A stretch of DNA of 20,527 bases from CBFDBF01 sp050291465 (GCA_050291465.1 JBNKJV010000028.1:1-20527), one strand, 5' to 3'; positions 8,237 through 15,167 are shown, counted from the stretch's first letter. Notes: a model not told the origin generated them from the sequence alone. A program made the numbers and translations.

Positions 8237-8261
8237 GTAACGGAATGTTTCGGTTTGTAAC
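8237..8261 (-). promoter_or_regulatory. 10-bp-phased triple repeat, candidate CpxR-like operator
   Basis: On the plus strand the starts of GTAAC (8237), GTTTC (8247) and GTAAC (8257) are exactly 10 bases apart, giving units GTAACGGAAT, GTTTCGGTTT and GTAACAGTCG. OmpR-family dimers bind direct repeats one helical turn apart, and the known CpxR box is GTAAA-N5-GTAAA. The site lies about 75-100 bases upstream of the Spy-like start, suitable for activation of the operon that encodes the CpxR-like protein. The sequence pattern is seen; the binding is inferred. A possible -10 (TAGATT on the minus strand, 8186-8191) lies between it and the gene, with no good -35, as expected for an activated promoter. 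Confidence 0.5.
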
Positions 8262-8849
8262 AGTCGCCCTTCCGGGCCGCGGGGAATTAACGCAAAGGCG
8301 CGGAGACGCAAAGAATTTGCACTTCGGGTCACTTTGCACCTCTTCGGTTCCAGCCGTGTTTCCATCATCCCGGCGCAGGCCGGGATCCAGGAGAGACAGC
8401 CACTGGATTCCGGATCTCCGCTACGCATCGTCCGGAATTACGAAGGAATTACAAATGCCGCAAATTAACGCAAATCACCGCAAAAGCCCGCAAATTGATT
8501 TTATCCAGGTAAACCGCCGTCTTTGGTGGTGAGACACGAAAGGGCACAGCCCGCCCTACGAAGCTGGAGATCGGATTATTTATCACCACGGGGGACACAG
8601 AGGAACACAGGGAGATTGATAACCTGATGTGATACCTCTGTGTTCTCTGCGGTTGGGGTGGATCTGCCCCTTCCAAGGGCCTTCATCGAACCGTCCGCTT
8701 TGCGGGTGGTAATTGATTTAAGGAATTTGCGATTGTTTGCGGTTTTTCGCGTGCATTTGCGGCCAAGGGACAAACGGCTGGATTGATATAGAGTGGTTAA
8801 ATTCCAGGCCCCGGATCTTCGCTTGGCATTGTCAGGAATAACGTATTTA
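8262..8849. repeat. Composite intergenic repeat sink
   Basis: No gene is supported in this non-coding stretch. It contains at least five repeat types: AACGCAAAGGCGCGGAGACG (8289 on); an ATCCCGG/CCGGGAT hairpin (8367-8386) with a paired ATTCCGGA/TCCGGAAT (8407-8438); GCAAAT-type arms (8441-8495 and 8724-8775); GGGCACAGCCCGCCCTAC (8542-8559, inverted copy at 15147-15164); and CACAGAGG arms (8585-8603 with 8635-8653). A second, diverged copy of the 8411-8442 sequence lies at 8812-8843 (26 of 32 bases). Short reading frames here are by-products of the repeats. Confidence 0.75.
8441..8775. repeat. GCAAAT-type palindromic repeat, copy 2, arms split by a 228-bp interval
   Basis: The left arm (8441-8495) and right arm (8724-8775) match the two arms of copy 1 at 285-399 but stand 228 bases apart instead of 10. 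The interval is bordered by an identical 9-mer, AATTGATTT, at 8493-8501 and 8711-8719. It contains an inverted CACAGAGG repeat and small hairpins near both ends (8513-8530 and 8690-8710). This is consistent with an insertion into the centre of a palindromic element, with the 9-mer as a target duplication. Confidence 0.55.
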
Positions 8850-8881
8850 GCGGGTCGGGCGGGGCCCGATCCCGCTTTTTT
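8850..8881 (+). terminator. Intrinsic terminator (plus-strand orientation) beside ettA 3' end
   Basis: GCGGGTCGGGC (8850-8860) pairs with GCCCGATCCCGC (8864-8875), with one bulged base and a GGG loop, followed by TTTTTT at 8876-8881. The T-run is on the plus strand, so as written it terminates rightward transcription that would otherwise run into ettA antisense. On the minus strand the hairpin starts 10 bases after the ettA stop, preceded by A6 and followed by TAAATACGTT, so it may also act weakly for ettA. No plus-strand gene precedes it. Confidence 0.7.
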
Positions 8882-8884
8882 CAG

Positions 8885-10552
8885 TCAGGCGTCGATCCGC
8901 TTGTACTTAATGCGATGCGGTTGATCCGCATCTGCTCCCAGCCGCCGTTTGCGGTCCGCTTCGTAGTCGGCGTAGTTGCCCTCGAACCAGACGGTCTTGG
9001 AGTCCCCCTCGAAGGCGAGGATATGGGTGGCGATGCGGTCCAGGAACCAGCGGTCATGGGAGATGATCACGGCGCAGCCGGGGAAGGCGAGCAACGCCTC
9101 TTCCAGGGCCCGCAGGGTCTCCACGTCCAGGTCGTTGGTGGGTTCGTCCAACAGCAGCAGGTTGCCGCCGCTCTGCAGCAGTTTGGCCAGGTGCAGACGG
9201 TTGCGTTCGCCGCCGGAGAGATCGCCCACCCGTTTCTGCTGATCGGTGCCCTTGAAATTGAAGCGGCTCAGCCAGGCCCGGGAGTTGAGTTCATACTTGC
9301 CCACGGTAATAATGTCGGCTCCGCCGGAGACCTCCTCCCAGGCGGTTTTGCTGTTGTCCAGGGCGTCGCGGGACTGGTCTACATAGGCCACCTGCACCGT
9401 TTCGCCGATGCGCAGTTCGCCGCCGTCCGGCTGTTCCTCGCCGGTGATCATACGGAACAGGGTGGTCTTGCCGGCACCGTTAGGGCCGATGATGCCGACG
9501 ATACCGCCCTTGGGCAGGTTGAAGCTCAGATCCTCGTAGAGCACCAGGTCGCCGAAGGCCTTCTTCAGCCCCTCTGCCTCGATCACCAGATCCCCCAGCC
9601 GTTCCCCGGGGGGGATGTAGATCTCATTGGTCTCGTTGCGTTTTTGAAACTCCTGGCTCTGCAGCTCATCGAAGCGTTGCAGACGCGCCTTGCTCTTGGC
9701 GTGCCGGCCTTTCGGATTGGAGCGCACCCACTCCAGTTCGTGCTTCATGGTCTTGATGCGGGCGGCCTCCTGCTTCTGCTCCTGCTCCAGCCGTTGTTCC
9801 TTCTGTTCCAGCCAGGAGGAGTAGTTGCCCTCCCAGGGGATACCGTAGCCGCGGTCCAGTTCCAGGATCCAGCCGGCCACGTTATCGAGGAAGTAGCGGT
9901 CATGGGTGACCGCCACCACGGTGCCGGGATAGTCGTGCAGGAAGCGCTCCAGCCACGCCACGGACTCGGCGTCCAGGTGGTTGGTGGGTTCGTCCAGCAG
10001 CAGCATGTCCGGCTTCTCCAGCAGCAGGCGGCAGAGGGCCACCCGCCGCCGCTCGCCGCCGGAGAGCCGGGCGACGTCGGCGTCCCAGGGGGGCAGGCGC
10101 AGGGCATCGGCGGCCACCTCCAGGGTGCGGTCCAGATTGTGGCCGTCAGCGGCCTGTACGATGTTTTCCAGCTCCCCCTGACGTTTGGCCAGGGCATCGA
10201 AATCGGCATCCGGTTCGGCATAGGCCGCGTACACCTTATCCAACTCTTCCAGGGCCTCCTTTACCTGGCCCAGGGCCTCTTCCACGTTGCCGCGCACGTC
10301 CTTGTTCGGATCAAGCTGCGGTTCCTGGGGCAGGTAGCCCACCTTGATGCCGGGCTGGGGCCGGGCTTCACCCTCGATCTCGGTGTCCACGCCGGCCATG
10401 ATGCGAAGCAGGGAAGACTTTCCGGCGCCGTTGAGACCGAGCACGCCGATCTTGGCACCTGGAAAGAAGGAGAGGGAGATGTCACGCAGGATTACGCGCT
10501 TCGGCGGAACAATCTTGCCGACACGGTTCATGGTATAGATGTACTGGGCCAT
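8885..10552 (-). CDS. ettA: Energy-dependent translational throttle protein EttA (ABC-F)
   Basis: This is a soluble ABC-F ATPase that binds the ribosomal E site and gates the first elongation steps according to ATP/ADP ratio. The 555 residues equal E. coli EttA in length, and the start MAQYIYTMNRVGK and the end RIKYKRI correspond closely to it. Two ABC cassettes are present. In the first, Walker A GLNGAGKSS is at 39-47, the signature is LSGGERRRVAL and Walker B is MLLLDEPTNHLD. In the second, Walker A is GPNGAGKTT, the signature is LSGGERNRLHL and Walker B is LLLLDEPTNDLD. The interdomain linker with EWVRSNPKGRHAKSKARLQR, which contacts tRNA in this family, is intact. There are no membrane segments, so it is not a transporter. 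It stands alone, with its 5' end facing the TPR/SUMF1 gene. Confidence 0.97.
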   Translation of the reverse strand: MAQYIYTMNRVGKIVPPKRVILRDISLSFFPGAKIGVLGLNGAGKSSLLRIMAGVDTEIEGEARPQPGIKVGYLPQEPQLDPNKDVRGNVEEALGQVKEALEELDKVYAAYAEPDADFDALAKRQGELENIVQAADGHNLDRTLEVAADALRLPPWDADVARLSGGERRRVALCRLLLEKPDMLLLDEPTNHLDAESVAWLERFLHDYPGTVVAVTHDRYFLDNVAGWILELDRGYGIPWEGNYSSWLEQKEQRLEQEQKQEAARIKTMKHELEWVRSNPKGRHAKSKARLQRFDELQSQEFQKRNETNEIYIPPGERLGDLVIEAEGLKKAFGDLVLYEDLSFNLPKGGIVGIIGPNGAGKTTLFRMITGEEQPDGGELRIGETVQVAYVDQSRDALDNSKTAWEEVSGGADIITVGKYELNSRAWLSRFNFKGTDQQKRVGDLSGGERNRLHLAKLLQSGGNLLLLDEPTNDLDVETLRALEEALLAFPGCAVIISHDRWFLDRIATHILAFEGDSKTVWFEGNYADYEADRKRRLGADADQPHRIKYKRIDA

Positions 10553-10787
10553 AGTGCACTCTGTTCAATATTCAAGAGCGCGTATTTTACACGCTGTGGT
10601 TGCTTTCACCACAGAGCCGGCAGATAAGGATCGGACGCGAAGCTTGCGCATATTTGAGCCGCCGTTCAGGCTGTTGCGGAGGGAAAGAGGCGTGCACGGC
10701 GTGCCTTGCGATCATCCCTATTTGCATACAAACTCGGTTCCTGGGCGCACCAAACAGAGGTCATCTGGTACAACAGGCGGTATTTTT
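10553..10787. promoter_or_regulatory. Divergent promoter region between ettA and the TPR/SUMF1 gene
   Basis: This 235-bp spacer must hold both outward promoters. Visible items are an inverted repeat TGTGGT (10595-10600) / ACCACA (10608-10613), and on the minus strand a TAAAAT near 10581-10586 that could be an ettA -10. Toward the plus gene, TTGCGA (10706-10711) and TACAAA (10727-10732) form a weak pair with only 15 bases between them. None is convincing by sequence alone. Confidence 0.35.
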
Positions 10788-13052
10788 ATGCACAAAATCA
10801 TCTTTCCGGCGACTGTTCTGCTTCTTATTTCGGGTATTGCCTGTGGCGAAGAAACATCCGACGCCGCGGCTTTGCAAGACCCCCGGATCAAGTGTCTGCA
10901 GATGGGGGTTGATCCGCTGGCGGATGAGGCGATCCGGATCTGTACCCAGGCCATTGCATCGAAAGAGAAGAAGCCCGGGGAGACGGCCCTGTTCTACCTC
11001 TATCGCGGCAATGCTTATATGGACAAAAACATGGCTGATCAGGCCTATGCGGATTATCAGGAGGCGATAAAGCTCGATCAGAAGCTGCCTGAAATACATT
11101 TTCGGCTCGGGATGCTGTTGCTCCACGAAGGGGACTACCTGGGAGCCGAGGAGAGTTTCAATAAGGCGCTGGCGATAGAGTCCGATTATTCGGATGCGGT
11201 TGAGATCCTGGCGCGGATAAAAAAGGGCGAAAAACTGCGGGAATGGAATTTCGCTTCGGCGGCGGAAGCCGAAGAGCGTGGTGATTTTCGCGCCGCGGCC
11301 TATCTCTATACCGAGCTACTTGAGTCCGATGCGTTGGCCGGAGCGCGTTTTCCGACCTTCGCCGTTCACGACAACCGGGCCAACGTCTACCTTGCCCAGA
11401 AGCAGTTGCCGGCCGCCGTCAAGGACTTTACCGCCGCCCTCGAACTGAATCCCGATTACGCGCCGGGGATCTACAACCGCGCCAGCGCCTATTCACTGAT
11501 GGGACGTTTTGATCTGGGGGTTAAAGACTATACCCGGGTGATCCAGTTACAGCCGGAGAACGCGGCGGCCTATTACAACCGTGGTAACGCCTATGCAGGT
11601 ATGAACAGATATCAGAGCGCGGTTCGGGATTACAAAAAGGCCCTGGAGCTTAAGCCCGGCTGGAAAAGCGCGGAGAACACCCTGGCTCAGGCGGAATCCA
11701 TCTCGGGGGTATATGAGGTCTTCACCAAGGGGATCGCCGCGGAAAAGCGGGGGGATTACGAGCAAGCGATCGCCCGCTATAACGAGGTGCTGGAGAGCGG
11801 AAAGCTGGATAAGAGGAATTCCGCGAATATCTACTACGCCCGGGCCAGGGTGCATATGCGGCGCAAGGAGTATCCGGAGACCCTGCGCGATCTCAGGCGT
11901 GCCGTGGAACTCAATCCGAGATGGAAGGCGCTACGCGAGACCCTGAAGGCGGTGGAAGCGGAAGCCGGCGATGTGGAGCAGGAGCAGGAGGAGGACGAAG
12001 AGGCGATGGGTTCCTTTCTGTCCCTTGACTGGTTCGATGACTCGGAAGAGCAGAAAGGGGATGTGGAGAACGGTGCCGTGGCGGAACGGCGGGAAAACGG
12101 TCAGGCAGGATCCAGGCTGGCGGTGGAAAAGATCACCCAGTTGATCGAGGCGGATAACAAAGAGGTGCAGCCGGATGATGCGGAGACCGGGGCCGATGAA
12201 ACAGAGGCGGTCAAGGAGACGAAGCAGAAGAAACGGAAGCCCGTGCTGCAGGAGCAGTATCAACCCGGCGATACCTTCCGGGACTGCGATGCATGTCCGG
12301 AGATGATTGTTGTTCCCGCCGGCACCTTTCGTATGGGAGATATTACGGGTTCCGGTTCTGCCGTCGAACGGCCGGTGCACGAGGTTACCATCGGTTATCC
12401 GCTGGCGGTGAGCAGGTTCGAAGCCACCTACGCCCAGTGGGATGCCTGTGTTGCGGATGGAGGTTGCGTATTCAAGCCCGCGGATGACGGTCTCGGCCGC
12501 GGTGAACGTCCGGTGACCGGGGTCAGCTGGCTGGACGTGCAGGAGTATCTGGCATGGATCGGGGAAAAGACCGGAAACCAGTATCGGTTGCCGACGGAGT
12601 CGGAATGGGAATATGTCGCCCGCGCCAACAGCAGCAAAGATGTGTACTGGGAAGGCGACGACAAGACCTGTCAATATGCAAACGGTGCAGACCGGGTATT
12701 GCAGAACAGAGATCCGCAGTTCTCGTTCTTTGCCTGCGAAGACGGGTATGTGAAGACCGCGCCGGCGGGAAGCTTTCTGCCCAACGCCTTCGGCGTCCAT
12801 GACATCTACGGCAATGTGGCCGAATGGGTACAGGATTGCTGGAGCGACTCCTATATGTCCGCGCCGGAGGACGGCGGTGCCATTGAGACAGCCGATTGCG
12901 AGCGGCATGTACTTCGGGGCGGCTCCTGGAAAAGCGGTCCCGGGGAACTGCGGGCGGCGTACCGGACCTCCCTGTGGAAAGAGCTGCGAATAAACACCTC
13001 CGGGCTGCGCGTGGTCAGGTCCCTGCCGCAACAACCGGAAAGCACCGAATAG
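10788..13052 (+). CDS. Exported TPR protein with C-terminal SUMF1/FGE-like domain, 754 aa
   Basis: The start is the ATG at 10788, after AGGCGG at 7 bases, because it begins a signal peptide (MHKIIFPATVLLLISGIAC). The frame is open further upstream, but that stretch looks non-coding and overlaps ettA. The mature part has several tetratricopeptide units at about 60-400 (for example AYYNRGNAYAGMNRYQSAVR), then an acidic, lysine-bearing linker to about 490, then a SUMF1 domain at about 496-750: MIVVPAGTFRMG, RLPTESEWEYVAR, YGNVAEW, VLRGGSW and a final GLRVVRS. The two active-site cysteines of true formylglycine-generating enzyme, expected after the RGGSW motif, are absent, so it is probably a binding or scaffold domain. 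Cysteine pairs elsewhere in the domain suit periplasmic disulfides. The cysteine after GIA is not in a good lipobox. Partner and substrate are unknown. Confidence 0.88.
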   Translation: MHKIIFPATVLLLISGIACGEETSDAAALQDPRIKCLQMGVDPLADEAIRICTQAIASKEKKPGETALFYLYRGNAYMDKNMADQAYADYQEAIKLDQKLPEIHFRLGMLLLHEGDYLGAEESFNKALAIESDYSDAVEILARIKKGEKLREWNFASAAEAEERGDFRAAAYLYTELLESDALAGARFPTFAVHDNRANVYLAQKQLPAAVKDFTAALELNPDYAPGIYNRASAYSLMGRFDLGVKDYTRVIQLQPENAAAYYNRGNAYAGMNRYQSAVRDYKKALELKPGWKSAENTLAQAESISGVYEVFTKGIAAEKRGDYEQAIARYNEVLESGKLDKRNSANIYYARARVHMRRKEYPETLRDLRRAVELNPRWKALRETLKAVEAEAGDVEQEQEEDEEAMGSFLSLDWFDDSEEQKGDVENGAVAERRENGQAGSRLAVEKITQLIEADNKEVQPDDAETGADETEAVKETKQKKRKPVLQEQYQPGDTFRDCDACPEMIVVPAGTFRMGDITGSGSAVERPVHEVTIGYPLAVSRFEATYAQWDACVADGGCVFKPADDGLGRGERPVTGVSWLDVQEYLAWIGEKTGNQYRLPTESEWEYVARANSSKDVYWEGDDKTCQYANGADRVLQNRDPQFSFFACEDGYVKTAPAGSFLPNAFGVHDIYGNVAEWVQDCWSDSYMSAPEDGGAIETADCERHVLRGGSWKSGPGELRAAYRTSLWKELRINTSGLRVVRSLPQQPESTE

Positions 13053-13169
13053 CAGGCGATATGCACGAATTTAGGTATCTGGGCGTGGCTGATGAAATCA
13101 CCGAGAATTGTATAGTCGGATTAACAGGCAGATCGCGCGTTACTCAATGTTAGTTGCCAGGGAGCAAAA

Positions 13170-13721
13170 GTGAAAAATATCCTAACCATTTTGGCCTTAT
13201 TTCTTACTAGCTCAATGGCAATGGCGGAAGAAGGTGTTGGCGATGCTTTTGATATAAGCTGTATTGATAAAGAGAGATTTACTGTCACAGTCTCCGGCGA
13301 AAAAGAAATTTACGATAGAGGGCCGACAACTCGTTACACTAATGACGGCTCTGTTCAGTGTGAGGTGGGGGGAGATAGATTCCAGTTTGCGTATATGATC
13401 CGGGAGCCGATTGGTCATGGTGCGTGTGGAGGCATGCCAATGCTGTATTTCGACCTTCATCTCAACGGAGAGCTAAAAGCAAAATTCCACAAGTTTGGCA
13501 GCTATTGTTTTAATTCTGTCGAAAAGTTAGACATTGTTAATAACAGCGCAGGCGTTTCATCTATAGAGCTATGCGGTGAAACGACAATAGACAAAGAAGG
13601 GGCTTTGATCTCAATCGATGGCTGCGTAGCCATATTTTTGAAAGACTATGTACGAATCAAGTTTGATCCTAAAGAAGATCACATGGCGCAAGTTATCGAT
13701 TTTAAAGAGAGTGGCAACTGA
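13170..13721 (+). CDS. Secreted six-cysteine protein of unknown function, 183 aa
   Basis: I do not recognise this protein. The start is GTG at 13170, placed by AGGGAG six bases ahead and by the signal peptide that follows it (NILTILALFLTSSMAMA, cleavage likely before EE at 20-21). The mature protein has six cysteines at 31, 64, 86, 113, 135 and 152, an even number that suits three disulfides in the periplasm, and alternating short segments (FTVTVSG, ISIDGCVAIFLKDYVRIKF) that suggest a beta-rich fold. Local GC is clearly lower than in the TPR gene before it: a line I counted inside it was 37% against 55% in that gene. This and the short genes after it look like acquired material. No operon link to the TPR gene is evident, since 117 bp separate them. 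Confidence 0.7.
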   Translation: MKNILTILALFLTSSMAMAEEGVGDAFDISCIDKERFTVTVSGEKEIYDRGPTTRYTNDGSVQCEVGGDRFQFAYMIREPIGHGACGGMPMLYFDLHLNGELKAKFHKFGSYCFNSVEKLDIVNNSAGVSSIELCGETTIDKEGALISIDGCVAIFLKDYVRIKFDPKEDHMAQVIDFKESGN

Positions 13722-13971
13722 CAAACCAATCAACTACGCGCCTGCGGCGCCGGACAGCTTACGTCAGGCATTTTGCCGGTATTGTCCGTGAGTAGAGACC
13801 ATGGTCGCCTGATAAATGTAAGTGGCCGGACCTCGTGCTGCCGGCTCCTCCGGCAGCACTCGGCCGCTGACGAGAGACGATAGCGGGTAATATGCGCGAT
13901 ACCAAGTACTCCAATCGGTCCGTCGCGGCGTTGGGGATTCTCTCTGTTTAGCTTTAGCGCTGGGTGTACGA
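13722..13971. other. 250-bp spacer dense in hairpins
   Basis: No gene is supported. Three inverted structures follow each other. GCGCC/GGCGC is at 13738-13750. An imperfect palindrome at 13758-13822 has outer arms CTTAC/GTAAG and inner arms TCAGGC/GCCTGA. A strong hairpin at 13821-13868 has a perfect 10-bp inner stem, GTGCTGCCGG/CCGGCAGCAC, and an outer AGTGGCCG/CGGCCGCT stem containing one G-U pair. There is no T-tail. GC is much higher than in the genes on either side. Confidence 0.6.
13821..13868. repeat. Strong nested hairpin
   Basis: The inner stem GTGCTGCCGG (13835-13844) and CCGGCAGCAC (13850-13859) is perfect over 10 bp with a CTCCT loop. The outer stem AGTGGCCG (13821-13828) and CGGCCGCT (13861-13868) is complete with one wobble. 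It could stabilise the 3' end of the preceding mRNA or be a solitary REP-like element. I see no second copy in the window. Confidence 0.55.
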
Positions 13972-14295
13972 ATGGAGTCAAAGAGAAGAATAAAGCCCGC
14001 AGTAAAACATCTGGTTATCGGGGTAATTGTGCCGGCGTTTCTTATGGTTAATGCATTTCTGGTGCCGGAGCCTTATTCGCATCCGCTTCTTAATGTCGCC
14101 ATAACCCCGACAAAGCTCATGCCTTTTCTTGAGAACCGAGAGTTGATGCGTGAACTTACTCTGTTTGTGTTCGGGAGAATGACGCCTAATTATGCACCCA
14201 TTACTATTGTTTTCCTGGTATTTTTTTGGTTTCTTGTGGGGGTTATTGCGTCGTTGCTATTTAGCTATATTGGGGAGCGCCGGAGACAGGTCTGA
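13972..14295 (+). CDS. Small two-span membrane protein of unknown function, 107 aa
   Basis: I do not recognise this protein. Two hydrophobic segments are clear: about residues 13-31 (HLVIGVIVPAFLMVNAFLV) and about 76-100 (APITIVFLVFFWFLVGVIASL...). A loop with PEPYSHPLL and a short basic end ERRRQV lie outside them. The basic N-terminus (ESKRRIKPAVK) suggests it stays inside, so both ends are probably cytoplasmic. The ATG at 13972 has no clear ribosome site. The next in-frame ATG (14044) would cut the first span, so the longer form is preferred. It lies in the lower-GC patch, 250 bp after the secreted six-cysteine gene, and is followed after 94 bp by another small membrane protein. Function is not predictable from sequence. 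Confidence 0.6.
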   Translation: MESKRRIKPAVKHLVIGVIVPAFLMVNAFLVPEPYSHPLLNVAITPTKLMPFLENRELMRELTLFVFGRMTPNYAPITIVFLVFFWFLVGVIASLLFSYIGERRRQV

Positions 14296-14389
14296 TGATT
14301 ATTCAGGTTGTTATATTTGTGAGGTTACAGAGAGGGTGTAGGAGGAAGGTAGAGATTGGTTAGAACATAGAGCGGTTTGGAGAATAAGT

Positions 14390-14620
14390 ATGGAAGAACA
14401 AATAATCCAGCAATTAGTGATTGGTGTTTTGGCAGTAGCAATAGGGGTTTCCGGGTGGCTTCTACCGTATAAGTGGAATTTGCTGCGCTTGCGGAGCACG
14501 TTTGCCCGAGTGATTCCGGAGGAAACCAATAAAAAGCTGCCGAAAATAGTCGGCGCAATTTTGATTTTTCTGGGATCGGCTATTCTGCTTGGGACTCTGG
14601 TGGTCGGAAAATTCAAATAA
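14390..14620 (+). CDS. Small two-span membrane protein of unknown function, 76 aa
   Basis: I do not recognise this protein. The ATG at 14390 follows GGAG at 8 bases. Hydrophobic spans lie at about 8-26 (QLVIGVLAVAIGVSGWLLP) and 51-71 (KIVGAILIFLGSAILLGTLVV), joined by a basic loop (YKWNLLRLRSTFARVIPEE) that would be cytoplasmic. Such small integral proteins occur both as immunity partners and as modulators of larger membrane proteins, but nothing here decides between these. It sits in the lower-GC patch, 61 bp before a Rap1a/Tai-like immunity-type gene, and the pair could be co-transcribed. A reading frame starting at 14589 that overlaps its end belongs to that next gene and is not a separate start. 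Confidence 0.6.
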   Translation: MEEQIIQQLVIGVLAVAIGVSGWLLPYKWNLLRLRSTFARVIPEETNKKLPKIVGAILIFLGSAILLGTLVVGKFK

Positions 14621-14681
14621 ACCGAGCTGGAAAAAGCGAAGAGTATGCTTACTTACGAGCAATCTGCCTAGGACAATTACT

Positions 14682-15086
14682 ATGAAGAAGATGACGTTAG
14701 TAGTAATTTCGATTTTTGTTTCACCTATATATGCAGAAGGCCTTACCGGCAATGAACTCCTGAATATGTGTGAAACCGGCACTGATATGCAGTGCGAGAG
14801 GTTTATCGAGGGGGTTGTTGCCGGGGCGAGAGCGGAACAGGCGATAAGGATCGGGACTGTTAGAGGTATCTATGAAGGGCTCCTTACGAGTCAGGGGACG
14901 GAGGGGGCAAGAAGGGTCGTTAGTCAGGTGCCCGCCTTATGCCTAAGGCCGGATACGGCCGTCACGACCATCAAACAGGACGTACTGAATTATGCGCGCT
15001 CGATGCCTGAAAGAGCGAAGGGGTCGGCGGGCAGTCTGGTATACGACGCCTTGCAGGCGACGTATGGCTGCAATTTGCAATTCTAG
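14682..15086 (+). CDS. Rap1a/Tai-type immunity-like periplasmic protein, 134 aa
   Basis: The ATG at 14682 (AGGA 8 bases before it) begins a Sec signal peptide, KKMTLVVISIFVSPIYA. The mature domain has the layout of the Rap1a/Tai family, in which type VI secretion immunity proteins bind peptidoglycan amidase effectors in the periplasm: NELLNMCE, then CERFIEGVVAGA, ALCLRPD and a final ALQATYGC. Its four cysteines (30, 38, 87, 130) are in the family positions. No effector gene is next to it, so it may be an orphan immunity gene or a family member with another job; the family is large and many members are not linked to toxins. It ends a lower-GC run of small genes. The fold call is fairly good; the function is inference. 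Confidence 0.75.
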   Translation: MKKMTLVVISIFVSPIYAEGLTGNELLNMCETGTDMQCERFIEGVVAGARAEQAIRIGTVRGIYEGLLTSQGTEGARRVVSQVPALCLRPDTAVTTIKQDVLNYARSMPERAKGSAGSLVYDALQATYGCNLQF

Positions 15087-15135
15087 AAAGATGTCCTGAC
15101 GGCAACTTATCCGGGGTTGGATAATTCCGGAGAGT

Positions 15136-15141
15136 TATAAT
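15136..15141 (+). promoter_or_regulatory. Possible -10 box upstream of the AraC-type gene
   Basis: A perfect TATAAT lies about 65 bases before the regulator start, but the nearest -35-like hexamer, TTGGAT (15117-15122), is only 13 bases away, which is too short. A TCCGG...CCGGA inverted repeat overlaps this interval (15110-15131) and could be an operator. Weak evidence. Confidence 0.3.
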
Positions 15142-15146
15142 TAGAT

Positions 15147-15167
15147 GTAGGGCGGGCTGTGCCCGCC
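15147..15167 (+). repeat. GTAGGGCGGGCTGTGCCC dispersed repeat with hairpin
   Basis: The 18-mer at 15147-15164 is the exact reverse complement of 8542-8559. It folds as GGCGGGC-TGT-GCCCGCC (15151-15167). It lies between the immunity-like gene and the AraC-type gene. There is no T-tail. Confidence 0.65.

Noticed and set aside
8441..8499. CRISPR-like array from the regularly occurring GCAAA motifs
   Set aside because: The repeats are only a few bases long, unequally spaced and form one arm of a palindrome; there are no spacers of constant size and no cas genes.
8915..10627. 570-codon plus-strand open frame opposite ettA
   Set aside because: It lies antisense to a certain ettA gene, its translation is low-complexity and rich in G, Q, V and L, and it has no recognisable domain. 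Long antisense frames are common in high-GC genes.
10539..10787. In-frame upstream extension of the TPR/SUMF1 gene
   Set aside because: It would overlap the ettA start and displace the clear signal peptide beginning at 10788; the residues look like translated spacer.
10788..10844. Lipoprotein signal on the TPR/SUMF1 protein
   Set aside because: The cysteine after SGIA is preceded by Gly at -3 and Ile at -2, which is not a proper lipobox; a plain Sec signal is more likely.
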